Shown here in pieces: positions 7,552-16,650 of a stretch of DNA of 64,000 nucleotides (positions are counted from its first letter, which is position 1; the number at the start of each line of letters is the position of its first letter). This stretch comes from MPNP01 sp965116235 (lineage in GTDB: Bacteria > Pseudomonadota > Alphaproteobacteria > Rhodobacterales > Rhodobacteraceae). Position numbers and translations under genes: made by a program. The notes under the pieces are model-generated. The model had not been told where the DNA came from. It saw only the letters and a list, made by a program, of their open reading frames with translations, and did not search any database. Location: assembly GCA_965116235.1 (NCBI GenBank), contig OZ220496.1, positions 930,001 through 994,000 on the forward strand, given 5' to 3'.

Positions 7552-9902
7552 TTTTTGGGCTTGACGGAGTGGAAGTCGGACTGCTGGTCGTTTTTCTAAC
7601 CCTGTTTGGTTCAATTATGTCCGGTTTCCCGGTTGCATTTGCCATTGGTGGATCAGCCGTCATCTCTTTTGCGATACTGGCTGTGCTGGACAGTTCTGGA
7701 CTGCTGATACATCAGGCCGTTGATACAGCCAGTGCTGAATACAGGGCATTGATTGATGCCGGTGTGTCCCAGCATGACATTTCAAAGTTTCGATATCCTG
7801 ATTTGCCGACTCTGTCCCTCCCCCTGTTTGAAAGAGGCTGGGAGATCGCCGTCGACCGCAATCTGAGCTTTATCGTCAACCGCATGAACGAGCGGGTCCT
7901 TGCCGGTCAGTCAATCGAAACCCTTTTGGCTGTTCTGATGTTTGTTCTGATGGGAATTACCCTTGAGAGGTCCAAAATCGCCAACGACTTGCTCACGACG
8001 ATGGCACGAATATTTGGCCCGCTACCGGGCGGGCTGGCGGTATCTGTCGTTGCCGTGGGAGCTTTTCTGGCTGCGTCAACTGGAATTGTAGGGGCCACGG
8101 TGGTCACGATGGGACTTTTGTCGCTGCCGACAATGCTGCGCAACAAATACTCTCCGGAACTGGCAACGGGAGTGATTTCGGCGTCCGGAACACTTGGACA
8201 AATCATTCCCCCATCCATTGTCATTGTTTTGCTAGGCACCTTGGCCGGCGATTTGTATTCTGCCGCTCAGGAAACAAGGGCCCAGGCAGCCGGGTGCTCG
8301 GATGCGCTCACGTATTTGGGTGAGGCCGCGGTCGTTTCAGTCGGCACACTTTTTCAGGCCGCGATACTTCCCGGCATCATGCTGGCGTTTCTTTATGCTG
8401 CCTATGCCTTCGGGTACGCATTGATCAATCCGTCGAAGGCCCCGCCCGTCCTTGGTAAGGAAGCGTCTCGAGGAACCATTGCCAAGCGTACGGCATTGAC
8501 CTGGTTCCTTGGCGTGCCAACCGGCTTGATCGGGGGAACAATTCTGCTGATGCAGGCCGGTCTTGTCGGCAATCAGGATATTATCGTCGACTCCCTGTCT
8601 GATGTGGTTCAAGTGGCCGACCTGAGAACCAATGTGTCCGAAAAATGCCAGCAATCGATGATTGAGCTGCACGGTCAGGAACGCTGGAACAGGGCTGTCG
8701 AACAGACACGGAAGATTCAGGAGGCTGGAGGGATTCAGGAGAGCCGAAAACTCACCCCAGAAGAACTGGCCCAGGCCTTGCAGGATAAAATCGCCTCGGC
8801 ACCGAAGATTGGCACCGGCGTTGCCGTTCTTTTCCTGCTGTTGAGCCTGATAATCACGACGGCCCGAGGGGTTTCAATCATTTCGAATCCAAAGCCCTTG
8901 TACGTGGGGCTCGGTGGTTCCCTGCTGGCACTGCTGGTTGATGTAGCACTGATCAGTCCCACGACGACACCGGGCACGACTGTCTTATTCTTGGCCGCAC
9001 CATTGGCCCTCACGTTGTACGGCTGTCGTCATGCACTATCAATATTGGGGCAAAATGAACTGATCAGGGTGGTGTTTCCTCCATTGGTTCTGATTGTGGC
9101 CGTTTTGGGATCGATTCTGGGTGGTATAACCAATCCAACACCGGCTGCTGCTCTGGGTGCCGGTGGGGCAATCATGCTGGCGGCCTATCGCAAGCTGCAA
9201 GAGCAAAACCGGTCGGGTCGTGTCATTCTGATGTCAAGTTTTGCCATGGTCATCATGCTCCTTATCGGGATAAATTTTGACCTTCGAACCGGCAAGGAAA
9301 ACATTCTGGTTGAAGAGTGGGTAGCCATAGCGTCAGCATTGGTCATGTATCATGTCAGCATGCTGGGACTGCTGTATGCCTGCTGGACCCTGCTGAAAAC
9401 CAAAGTGTTGAGCCCTGTCGTTCGGGAAACGGCAAAAGTAACCTCGATGGTCTTCACGATCCTGATCGGATCCCAGTTGTTGAATCTTGTTGTCATATCC
9501 TTTGGTGGCGAACACTACATACAGGAGTTTCTGCGCAGTTTTGATCGCGAGTGGGTGGTCTTCCTGATCGTCATGCTTGTTCTGTTCGTTTTGGGTTTCG
9601 TTCTTGACTTTCTTGAAATCATCTACATCGTCATTCCGATTGTCGGTCCGGTGATATACGGTGGGAATTTGGACCCGAAGTGGGTGACCATAATGATTGC
9701 GGTGAACCTCCAAACCTCCTTTTTGACACCTCCTTTCGGATTTGCACTATTTTATCTGCGTGGCGTTGCCCCTCCCGAAGTGACGACCAAGCATATTTAT
9801 CGGGGCGTCATACCGTTTGTTATTATTCAGGTAGTTGGTCTGCTTCTTTTGGCTCTATTCCCCGGCGTTGTAACGATAGTTCCCAATCTGATACCCCACT
9901 GA
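7548..9902 (+). CDS. TRAP transporter large permease (DctM family), extended form
   Basis: At 784 residues this is almost twice the usual DctM length of about 430. The N-terminal half has the family regions FPVAFAIGGSAV and FVLMGITLERSKIAND, then TGIVGATVVTMGLLSLPTMLR and SGTLGQIIPPSIVIVLLG. The C-terminal region has VLGFVLDFLEIIYIVIPI and LTPPFGFALFYLRG. Extra material includes a hydrophilic block at about residues 50-105 and a long middle insertion (about 300-560) with a soluble helical piece and additional membrane segments. The ion-coupled transport core therefore looks intact, with the insertions placed in loops. Similar extended forms occur in marine alphaproteobacteria (recalled, not checked). 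It is the last gene of the TRAP operon. Confidence 0.9.
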   Translation: MIFGLDGVEVGLLVVFLTLFGSIMSGFPVAFAIGGSAVISFAILAVLDSSGLLIHQAVDTASAEYRALIDAGVSQHDISKFRYPDLPTLSLPLFERGWEIAVDRNLSFIVNRMNERVLAGQSIETLLAVLMFVLMGITLERSKIANDLLTTMARIFGPLPGGLAVSVVAVGAFLAASTGIVGATVVTMGLLSLPTMLRNKYSPELATGVISASGTLGQIIPPSIVIVLLGTLAGDLYSAAQETRAQAAGCSDALTYLGEAAVVSVGTLFQAAILPGIMLAFLYAAYAFGYALINPSKAPPVLGKEASRGTIAKRTALTWFLGVPTGLIGGTILLMQAGLVGNQDIIVDSLSDVVQVADLRTNVSEKCQQSMIELHGQERWNRAVEQTRKIQEAGGIQESRKLTPEELAQALQDKIASAPKIGTGVAVLFLLLSLIITTARGVSIISNPKPLYVGLGGSLLALLVDVALISPTTTPGTTVLFLAAPLALTLYGCRHALSILGQNELIRVVFPPLVLIVAVLGSILGGITNPTPAAALGAGGAIMLAAYRKLQEQNRSGRVILMSSFAMVIMLLIGINFDLRTGKENILVEEWVAIASALVMYHVSMLGLLYACWTLLKTKVLSPVVRETAKVTSMVFTILIGSQLLNLVVISFGGEHYIQEFLRSFDREWVVFLIVMLVLFVLGFVLDFLEIIYIVIPIVGPVIYGGNLDPKWVTIMIAVNLQTSFLTPPFGFALFYLRGVAPPEVTTKHIYRGVIPFVIIQVVGLLLLALFPGVVTIVPNLIPH

Positions 9903-10014
9903 TCAATTTGGCCTGATGCCCGCAGATGCGCGCTGAAATCAGCCGGAAGGCAAACTGTCAGGTTGGATGTTCGTTTCCATTGATCATGCGGCAGGATGCA
10001 TGAAGCCGTGTTGC

Positions 10015-10950
10015 TTACTCGGTCAGATCAATCCTGTTTGCCTTTGTGTTCCGTGATTGGCGTTGTCTGTTTTCCCAGTGCAGATTGGCATAATTTGCTC
10101 CGACAATCATGATCGCTCCGGCTACCACAAACACGTCAAGCGATTCTGAGTAAAACATCATTCCGACACAAGCGATCAAAGGCAGTCGGATAAAATCCAG
10201 CGGAGCCACAATGATGGCTGGAGCCAGCTCCAAGGCCCGAGTCACACAATAATGGGCACACAATCCGGCGAAACTGATCATGACAATCCACTTCATGGCC
10301 GCCATCGAGGGAAAAGTCATTTCGCCGCCAACGGCGACAGCAATGCAGCCAAGAACAGCCTGAATTACACTGAGCCAAAACAGAATGCAGGTTATGGATT
10401 CAGTTCGGGTCAGGACTTTTGTGTATATGACCGATCCGGCAAACCCTATTGCACACAGGGCGGCGGCCATGACTCCCGAGTTGATCTCGACAAGTCCCGG
10501 TCTGGCCACGACCAGAATGCCGACAAAACCCACAACGGCCGTTGTCATCCTGATTTTTGTAAGTCGTTCGCCAAGTAGCAAGGGGGCGGCAAGAGCAACC
10601 CAGATTGGAAACGAGAATTCTAACGCGAACAGCTGAGCGAATGGTATTAACGCGACGGCATAAAACCAGAGATATTGACCGGCGAAATGAAACACATTGC
10701 GTAATACATGGAGTTTTACGTTCCGGAAGCGTATCTGCCACAAAGTACCGGCCATCGCACCAAAAATCAGGACGATGATGATGCCGACAAGGGAACGAAA
10801 GAGCATCAGATCAATCGTATCAAGACTGACGGATACCTCGCGTCCGGCAACAGCCATCAGACTGAACGAAACCACGGCTCCCATCATCCAGGCCGCGGCA
10901 GAAAATGTCGTCGACTGAGCATTGGTCATGAAACTACCCAAATAACCCAT
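10015..10950 (-). CDS. EamA/DMT family transporter
   Basis: A 311-residue membrane protein with ten predicted hydrophobic helices in two EamA repeats, in the style of RhaT/YdcZ exporters. Segments such as YLWFYAVALIPFAQLFALEFSFPIWVAL, which ends the first repeat, and CAHYCVTRALELAPAIIVAPLDFIRLP in the second are typical of the DMT superfamily S-adenosylmethionine-transporter/EamA group. The first ATG (10950) has GGGAAG upstream; a second ATG at 10929 is an alternative. It converges with the TRAP operon and diverges from the exonuclease gene. The cargo cannot be inferred. Confidence 0.85.
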   Translation of the reverse strand: MGYLGSFMTNAQSTTFSAAAWMMGAVVSFSLMAVAGREVSVSLDTIDLMLFRSLVGIIIVLIFGAMAGTLWQIRFRNVKLHVLRNVFHFAGQYLWFYAVALIPFAQLFALEFSFPIWVALAAPLLLGERLTKIRMTTAVVGFVGILVVARPGLVEINSGVMAAALCAIGFAGSVIYTKVLTRTESITCILFWLSVIQAVLGCIAVAVGGEMTFPSMAAMKWIVMISFAGLCAHYCVTRALELAPAIIVAPLDFIRLPLIACVGMMFYSESLDVFVVAGAIMIVGANYANLHWENRQRQSRNTKANRIDLTE

Positions 10951-11256
10951 TTTGCGCTTCCCATGCTGAGATTTGTTCAGGATCCGGGTTATTCTCAGGC
11001 AAAGTTTGCGATTTGTTTTCTATTTGTCTGGGAATTTTGGCCAAGCATCGTACTATGTTCAGGCAAACCGTTTCAAAAAAGTGTCTGTTTTATGATGGTG
11101 CGCGCCAGAGCGTTCGATTGTACACAATCCAAGTCCGAAAGGCGTAGTTTGACCCAAGGCGATGTGAAATGAGAGTGTCTTGAGACATTTGAGCAATGGT
11201 GCTCATTGATCGAGAGCCGCCAGAGTATTGAATGATTTTGATGTTTGGGGACTGTA
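10951..11256. other. divergent intergenic region, no gene seen
   Basis: About 300 bases between the EamA gene (leftward) and the exonuclease gene (rightward). It presumably holds both promoters. I see no convincing open frame, RNA gene or strong repeat here. Confidence 0.4.
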
Positions 11257-11823
11257 ATGACTAACAGGAAAGCGATTGAAGACTGGCCGGATTTGCTGGG
11301 TCGCTCAGATGTATTGATTTTGGACACCGAAACAACGGGATTCAGGAATTACTCGGAAGTCCTGCAGGTTTCGATCATTGACACCCAGGGCACCAAAAGG
11401 TTTGACGAGTACATTTTGCCCAAGAACAATATTCCAAGTGATTCCACCAAGATACACGGCTTGACCTTGGCAAAACTTGCTGAACTCGATGCCCAGCCGT
11501 GGAATGCTTACCACGACCGCTTCACTCAACTCACAACCCAAGCCAGTTTTGTGCTGGTTTACAATCTGGAGTTTGATACCCGACTCATCCAGCAGACCTG
11601 CAAATTCAGGAATGTCACGTTTGAGCCCTACAGTGGCCGGTGCATAATGCAGGAATATTCACGATACAGGCAGGTATTGAACCAATGGGGCAGCTGGAAA
11701 TGGCACAAGCTTGCCGCTGCCGCCCGTCATGAAAAGGCCATGAATCAACCCGATGTTCACAATTCATTGAATGATTGTCGAATTGTGCTTTCTCTTATGG
11801 AAAATGTGTCCAGCCGGCTATAA
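11257..11823 (+). CDS. DnaQ-like DEDDh 3'-5' exonuclease
   Basis: A 188-residue protein with the three exonuclease motifs of the DEDDh superfamily: Exo I LILDTETTGF near the N-terminus, Exo II VLVYNLEFDTRLI in the middle, and Exo III near the C-terminus with the His-(x)4-Asp arrangement (VHNSLNDC). There are no added polymerase or BRCT domains, so it is a stand-alone proofreading-type or RNase T-like nuclease. The ATG at 11257 is preferred over a TTG four codons earlier. It is followed 51 bases later by msrA. The cellular role (DNA repair, RNA turnover) is not shown by the sequence. Confidence 0.85.
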   Translation: MTNRKAIEDWPDLLGRSDVLILDTETTGFRNYSEVLQVSIIDTQGTKRFDEYILPKNNIPSDSTKIHGLTLAKLAELDAQPWNAYHDRFTQLTTQASFVLVYNLEFDTRLIQQTCKFRNVTFEPYSGRCIMQEYSRYRQVLNQWGSWKWHKLAAAARHEKAMNQPDVHNSLNDCRIVLSLMENVSSRL

Positions 11824-11874
11824 TGGACCCTACCAGACCAAAGTCGTTCTTTCAGCAGAAAAAGGAGGGGGTTG

Positions 11875-12519
11875 ATGTTCAAGCTGTACGGGTCTTATGC
11901 CATGTCATTAATCGTTTTGGCATTGGCAGTTTCAACCCAGCTGTCTGCGCAGGAGAAAGCAACGGCAATTTTCGCTGGAGGATGTTTCTGGTGTGTGGAA
12001 AGTGACTTTGATTCCGTCGAAGGCGTTTTGAATACCGTTTCAGGATTTACCGGTGGGAGCAAACGAGCGGGCTACAAGGAGGTCACGGCTGGTGGCACTG
12101 GGCATTACGAGGCAGTGTGGATAGACTACGATCCATCCGTGGTCTCGTACAAGGAACTGGTGTACAAGTTCTGGCGAAGTGTGGACCCAACAGATCCCGG
12201 GGGGCAGTTTTGTGACCGCGGTGAATCTTACCGGACGGCCATATTCGTTGCGAATGAAAGGCAAAGACTGATTGCAACCGAACTGCGCGAAGCGGCTGAA
12301 AATGATCTGGGTCAGAGTGTTGTAACGCAAATCTTGGATGCTGGAAAGTTTTACCCGGCGGAGGATTATCATCAGAACTATCATCAATCCAGCGCTCTCA
12401 TAGTGACGCGATTTGGCCCTCTGTCCAAGGCCAAGGCATACAAGCGTTATCGCAAGGCATGTGGCCGCGATGCAAGAGTCAAGGAACTGTGGGGCAAGGA
12501 GGCCGCGTTTGTCAAATGA
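11875..12519 (+). CDS. msrA: peptide-methionine (S)-S-oxide reductase MsrA, exported
   Basis: Reduces methionine-S-sulfoxide in damaged proteins. The catalytic motif GGCFWCVE follows a hydrophobic leader (about residues 5-26, ending STQLSAQ), so the enzyme is likely periplasmic. Other family signatures are the region TGGSKRAGYKEVTAGGTGHYEAV, FWRSVDPTDPGGQFCDRG, and the ending motif with Cys in RKACGRD, a possible resolving cysteine. The ATG at 11875 is preferred because AAGGAGGG lies 6-8 bases upstream. Length 214 residues, normal for the family. No msrB is adjacent. Confidence 0.95.
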   Translation: MFKLYGSYAMSLIVLALAVSTQLSAQEKATAIFAGGCFWCVESDFDSVEGVLNTVSGFTGGSKRAGYKEVTAGGTGHYEAVWIDYDPSVVSYKELVYKFWRSVDPTDPGGQFCDRGESYRTAIFVANERQRLIATELREAAENDLGQSVVTQILDAGKFYPAEDYHQNYHQSSALIVTRFGPLSKAKAYKRYRKACGRDARVKELWGKEAAFVK

Positions 12520-12761
12520 CCGGTCACACCTGTTGGATGACTGTATACTGGAGGGGTACCAGAAATTTCTCCCTGTCCTGAAAAATGAAGCAATGAGCCA
12601 CATCTCAAGGTATGGGAGAGTTTGACAAGGCGGAAAATATCCAAGCAGTTCTGCCCTTGGCATCGGGGTTCCAGTACTTTCAGGGTGATCAAGAAAAGTC
12701 GAGGGATTCTGTTCACACCAGATCGTCAGAGGACGAAATATGGGGCAGGGTTGTGCGCCCG

Positions 12762-13967
12762 TTAGGGAGGCGTTGGCGTTGGGTCGGTTTGTTCGATCAT
12801 ATAATCCATCAAGGATGGAATCCCCGGTTCCCAGATGCCTCCTGCCGTTCCTTCCCAGATATAGCCCTTGTGTCGTAGAAAACGCCACCGTGCCATGGTT
12901 CGGTCGGGATCCAAAGCATCGAGCATGCCCTTCACCTGCATCGTGTTCATCTTGTCACCATGCCGTCGAAATGCCCGTGCCACGAAGCGCGCCACCTCCG
13001 GCTCGCCGTCTTCAATAAATTCGTCAAGACGTTCGGCATAATAGGTCTCTCGTGACACCCGCGAAGCATCAATCGCTGCAGCGCATTCGGTTGCCCCAAA
13101 TTTCATGGTGCCGGACTTGACCGCTTCATTAAACGCGGCCCGACCATAGAGTTGCAAAAAATACGGGTAGCTGTCTGCTACCTGTGTCAAGCGCTTGATC
13201 GCATCCATATCGCAGGCGATGCCCGTATCCTGCAAGGGGTGGGCCACGACTTCCATGGCCGCCGACTGCGGCAAACGCCCGATTGGCAGCAGCTGCCCTC
13301 GACTCCAGTAGCTGGCCTTGGTCTGGCGCAGCCGATCCTTTAAGCTCGGTGTGCCCGCCAACGCCAGGACCGTCGGCTGAGTCGTTCGACCGACGATCTG
13401 CACTGCATCCATCAATGACTTCAAGGTGCCTGGATGAACATCTTCTGTATGTGCTTCGTCCAGCGTGATCAACAGGGGACAGTTGGCCGCCTGCAACACA
13501 GTTTGCAGATCGTCGGTGCGATTGCGATGTAACCCGACCACACCTTGAACCACACCAACGTTCAGGCTGAGTTCGCCCTTGAGGGGCAGATTCTGGAGAA
13601 TTTTCCGAAACCCTGTGTCTGTGTCGCATAGGCGCGTGGCCAAGGCATCAACCAATACATCGTCCGACTGCAGATTACCAGGTGCCAAGATCAGAGTTCG
13701 AATGCCTGAATCTTGGGCCTGATTCTCGAAATTCCTTAGTTGAACGGTCTTGCCATTGCCGCGTGGACCGTAGAGGTACAGAAAATCCGGATCGGTTTCA
13801 TGCGTCTTTCGATCAGTCCTTTTCAGTTCGGCCAAAACGTTATTCAGGACGTCATCGACATGTGGTCGAACACCCATGACTGGGGGCGTCTTGCCAATGC
13901 CGGGCGTAAACGGATTCTTGATTTCTGTATGTCTGGTATCCGCATTTTCGCCCATTTCGCTCTCCAC
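12762..13967 (-). CDS. AAA ATPase with Orc1/Cdc6-like core and WEPGIPSLMDYM C-terminus
   Basis: A 401-residue P-loop ATPase of unknown role. Walker A is GPRGNGKT (about residues 67-74), Walker B LLITLDEAH (165-173), and a sensor-1-like strand LALAGTPSL lies near 201-209. A following lid region contains SYPYFLQLYG (266-275), as in Orc1/Cdc6-like or STAND-type ATPases. The C-terminus looks like a winged-helix unit ending WEPGIPSLMDYMI. The same C-terminus appears in a dead copy at 41711-42168, and a related ATPase with ankyrin repeats lies at 36703-38391, so this is a local paralogous family. The gene stands alone on the minus strand, converging with msrA. A defence or mobile-element role is possible but only a guess. 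Confidence 0.75.
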   Translation of the reverse strand: MESEMGENADTRHTEIKNPFTPGIGKTPPVMGVRPHVDDVLNNVLAELKRTDRKTHETDPDFLYLYGPRGNGKTVQLRNFENQAQDSGIRTLILAPGNLQSDDVLVDALATRLCDTDTGFRKILQNLPLKGELSLNVGVVQGVVGLHRNRTDDLQTVLQAANCPLLITLDEAHTEDVHPGTLKSLMDAVQIVGRTTQPTVLALAGTPSLKDRLRQTKASYWSRGQLLPIGRLPQSAAMEVVAHPLQDTGIACDMDAIKRLTQVADSYPYFLQLYGRAAFNEAVKSGTMKFGATECAAAIDASRVSRETYYAERLDEFIEDGEPEVARFVARAFRRHGDKMNTMQVKGMLDALDPDRTMARWRFLRHKGYIWEGTAGGIWEPGIPSLMDYMIEQTDPTPTPP

Positions 13968-14428
13968 GCCTTTACTACCTCTGAAATAGTTGAATCGGCT
14001 TGCAAGGTCAATGCCCGACTCTCACCACTAGCCGATGAACAGCGGACGACCACTCCCTGAGGAATAGATCGGCGTGGCAAGTAGTTTCGGTAAGTTCTTC
14101 AACTGCGGTTGCTTCTGTCGTGATCAATCGATACTACAACCCGCTGGTGCTGACCTTCCATGCCAAGATCTGCTTGATGCCGAGGCCTGTTCGAACGTTA
14201 AACCCGACACAAGTCGAAAAGTGCACGTGTTCAGTTCATGACAGCGGCGGCTGAAGCTGCTCCTTGAAGTCAGAGTGATCAGTTGGTTGAGTACGTGTGG
14301 GATCACTTGGTCTTTATCCACTACGGCAATGCCAAGGGTGGGTCCGATATCCGCCTTTGGGACAAAAGTCTGACTCTAATTGATGGGTCGCAGAACGTAA
14401 CCGCATTGCGGGATCAGATTTCCAGATA
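13968..14428. other. gene-poor region with a short coding-like stretch
   Basis: No full gene is seen. On the plus strand 14283-14453 is an open frame of 56 codons from a TTG that reads like protein (for example WDHLVFIHYGNAKGG) but has no recognised relatives and no good ribosome-binding site; it may be a remnant. Confidence 0.3.
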
Positions 14429-14620
14429 TCACAGAAGCAGCGTTGCGACGTAAGGGTTTAAAAGCCTGATTTTGACAGGATTGATATTCACTTTTACCCC
14501 GTTGACATCCAGAGGTTCAGCATCGCCCCGATATTGGATTGCCATTTCCCTGTCGCCAACTTTCCAGGTGATTTTGGCTTCTTGCTGCACTCCAGGAAGC
14601 TCCGGCTGTTCAAAGGTCAC
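14429..14620 (-). CDS. hypothetical 63-residue protein
   Basis: A short frame from a GTG. The composition is protein-like, with an alternating pattern suggesting beta strands (ITWKVGDREMAIQYRG, then DVNGVKVNINPVKIRLL). It lies 117 bases downstream of yggT in the same direction. No signal peptide or known motif is visible, and the start lacks a well-placed ribosome-binding site. It could be a genuine small protein co-transcribed with yggT, or the tail of a lost gene. I do not recognise it. Confidence 0.3.
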   Translation of the reverse strand: MTFEQPELPGVQQEAKITWKVGDREMAIQYRGDAEPLDVNGVKVNINPVKIRLLNPYVATLLL

Positions 14621-14737
14621 ACCGGGCCGTATCGCTTCCCTTCCAGGCTGTCACGCGGCTGACATCCCAACACCCTGGTGTGGCAGTCCAAAATTGAACA
14701 GGCAAAAATGACCTCAAGATCAGGAAGCCTGAGACGG

Positions 14738-15010
14738 TTAGATTGTGATCAACAATTGTCGAATCAGGATGATTCCAAAAATCAGGACCAGCGGTGAGAG
14801 ATCAATCACTCCAGTGCGTGGAAGAAATTCCCTGATCTTGCTGTAAACGGGGTCAAGGAGCCTTTCCAGACTGAACCAGATTGACTTGATAAATTCATGG
14901 CTCAAATTCAGAACCTGCATTCCGATCAACCAGCTCATCAAGGCGTGGACAATGACCACCCACCAGAGAATGTTAAGGGCAAAATCCAGTAGCGCTATTA
15001 CTCCCGTCAT
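14738..15010 (-). CDS. YggT family membrane protein
   Basis: A 90-residue integral membrane protein with two hydrophobic segments (about residues 3-25 and 68-88) flanking an amphipathic loop. The order ALMSWLIGMQVLN, then LLDPVYSKIREFLPRTGVIDLSPLVL, is the classical YggT layout (DPxxxPIRxxxPxxGxxDxSPxV). The family is linked to osmotic tolerance and cell-division/envelope functions in other bacteria; no precise role is proven. Length is normal. It is divergent from the UMF1 transporter gene. Confidence 0.9.
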   Translation of the reverse strand: MTGVIALLDFALNILWWVVIVHALMSWLIGMQVLNLSHEFIKSIWFSLERLLDPVYSKIREFLPRTGVIDLSPLVLIFGIILIRQLLITI

Positions 15011-15261
15011 ACAATTCTCCAGAACTCATTGCTCACTTATGTACCTTCGCAGAGTTATCAAGGATAGTTTATCCGAGCAATCCATAAAAAGGCTTCTGAC
15101 TCGACATGATACGGGGAGTTTCAGAAAGATCAATCGAAGATGGATTCTTCAAGAGGGTCTGCTATTGTCTTGGGAACTTTAAAGTATGGAAATGGCGGCA
15201 TTATCAGCAATTAGCAGGGTCTTCTTTGTGTTCAGAGTATGCGGCTTGTTAGGATAGGCGT

Positions 15262-16650
15262 TTGGCAACAGATAAGAAGCGGATTTGGGGTTGGATGTTT
15301 TTTGACTGGGCAAGCCAACCGTATTCCACACTGCTCGTGACATTCATTTTCGGACCGTATTTTGTTTCGGGCGTGATGAGTGACGCTGTCCTTGCTCAGG
15401 AATACTGGGGATGGATGATGGCGGCGTCCGGGGTTGTGATCGCAATTCTTGCCCCTGTTCTAGGTTCAGTAGTGGACAATCATCCTTCAAAGAATCCATG
15501 GGTAGTGGCATTCTCTGTCATGATCGTCACTGGTTCGGCATATCTCTGGACAGCTGAGCCTGATTCCACACATGTATTTTGGATATTGACATTTTTTGGT
15601 ATCGGTCTCGTCGGGTTGGAGTTGGCTGTGATCATCACCAATTCCATGCTGCCGGATCTGGGACCGATCGGTAATGTGGGCAGGATTTCCGGCTCTGGCT
15701 GGGCGTTTGGTTATTTGGGAGGGATCATTGCTCTGGCAATCATGCTCCTGTTCTTTGCTGAAAGCGAGACCGGGAAAACATTCCTCAATCTGGATCCGTT
15801 GCTGGGTCTGGATGCCGAAAAGCGTGAGGGGACCAGATTTGTTGGGCCTTTCAGTGCATTGTGGTATCTGGCTTTCATGATTCCGTTCTTTCTGTGGGTC
15901 AAACCCGCTCACCGAAAGGCGATCAAGGGAAGTTCAGCTCATGTTGGCACTGACAACAGAAGCTCTATCTATCGGATGATCAAGGGCGATATGAAGGCCC
16001 TGCTTAATTCACTCGTTAGTCTGGCCAGCATGAGGAGCCTTGCGGCTTATCTCGTGTCATCAATGTTTTACCGGGATGCGCTCAGCGGCATTTTTGCCTT
16101 CGGTGGCATATATGCTGCAGGAGTGCTGGGCTGGTCAATAACCCAGTTGGGGATTTTTGGCATTCTGGCTCTGGTTTTTGGTTCCTTGGCGGCCTGGATT
16201 GGAGGGTATGGTGACAAATGGATTGGTCCCAAAAAGGTCATTTCGATCTCGGTCATTGTTTTGATCATTGTCGCTCTCATCATTATTTCGACTTCGCTTG
16301 AGGAGGTGCTGTTCATACCTGTACCCCAAGATTCTGCCCTTCCTCATGCGGTATTCTGGATTTGCGGATGTACGATTGGGGCCATGGGAGGATCTCTTCA
16401 GGCTTCTTCTCGAACCATGATGGTCATTCAGGCACGTGAAGGGAGATATGTCGAAGCTTTTGGATTGTATGCTCTTGCCGGCAAGGCCACAGCATTCATG
16501 GCCCCTTTCCTGATCGCTGTCACCACAAGTCTGACGAACGATCAAAGACTGGGGATATCTCCAGTGATTTTGCTTTTTCTCATAGGCTTGGTATTATTGA
16601 TCTGGGTTCAGCCCAACGGAGATCAAAATGGAGGCTCATCGCATGATTAA
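15262..16650 (+). CDS. MFS transporter, UMF1 family (Atg22-like)
   Basis: A 462-residue membrane protein with about twelve helices. It opens with IWGWMFFDWASQPYSTLL, the hallmark of the UMF1/vacuole-effluxer (Atg22-like) family, and carries SMLPDLGPIGNVGRISGSGWAFGYLGG, where GxGxxxGYxGG is conserved. Homologues are putative effluxers of amino acids or related metabolites; the substrate is unknown. The start is a TTG. The end overlaps the mepA start by 8 bases, so the two are coupled, which may point to export or recycling of cell-wall material, though that is inference. Confidence 0.9.
   Translation: MATDKKRIWGWMFFDWASQPYSTLLVTFIFGPYFVSGVMSDAVLAQEYWGWMMAASGVVIAILAPVLGSVVDNHPSKNPWVVAFSVMIVTGSAYLWTAEPDSTHVFWILTFFGIGLVGLELAVIITNSMLPDLGPIGNVGRISGSGWAFGYLGGIIALAIMLLFFAESETGKTFLNLDPLLGLDAEKREGTRFVGPFSALWYLAFMIPFFLWVKPAHRKAIKGSSAHVGTDNRSSIYRMIKGDMKALLNSLVSLASMRSLAAYLVSSMFYRDALSGIFAFGGIYAAGVLGWSITQLGIFGILALVFGSLAAWIGGYGDKWIGPKKVISISVIVLIIVALIIISTSLEEVLFIPVPQDSALPHAVFWICGCTIGAMGGSLQASSRTMMVIQAREGRYVEAFGLYALAGKATAFMAPFLIAVTTSLTNDQRLGISPVILLFLIGLVLLIWVQPNGDQNGGSSHD

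Noticed and set aside
14283..14453. 56-codon plus-strand coding-like stretch
   Set aside because: No recognised relatives, no ribosome-binding site; kept only as a comment on the region.
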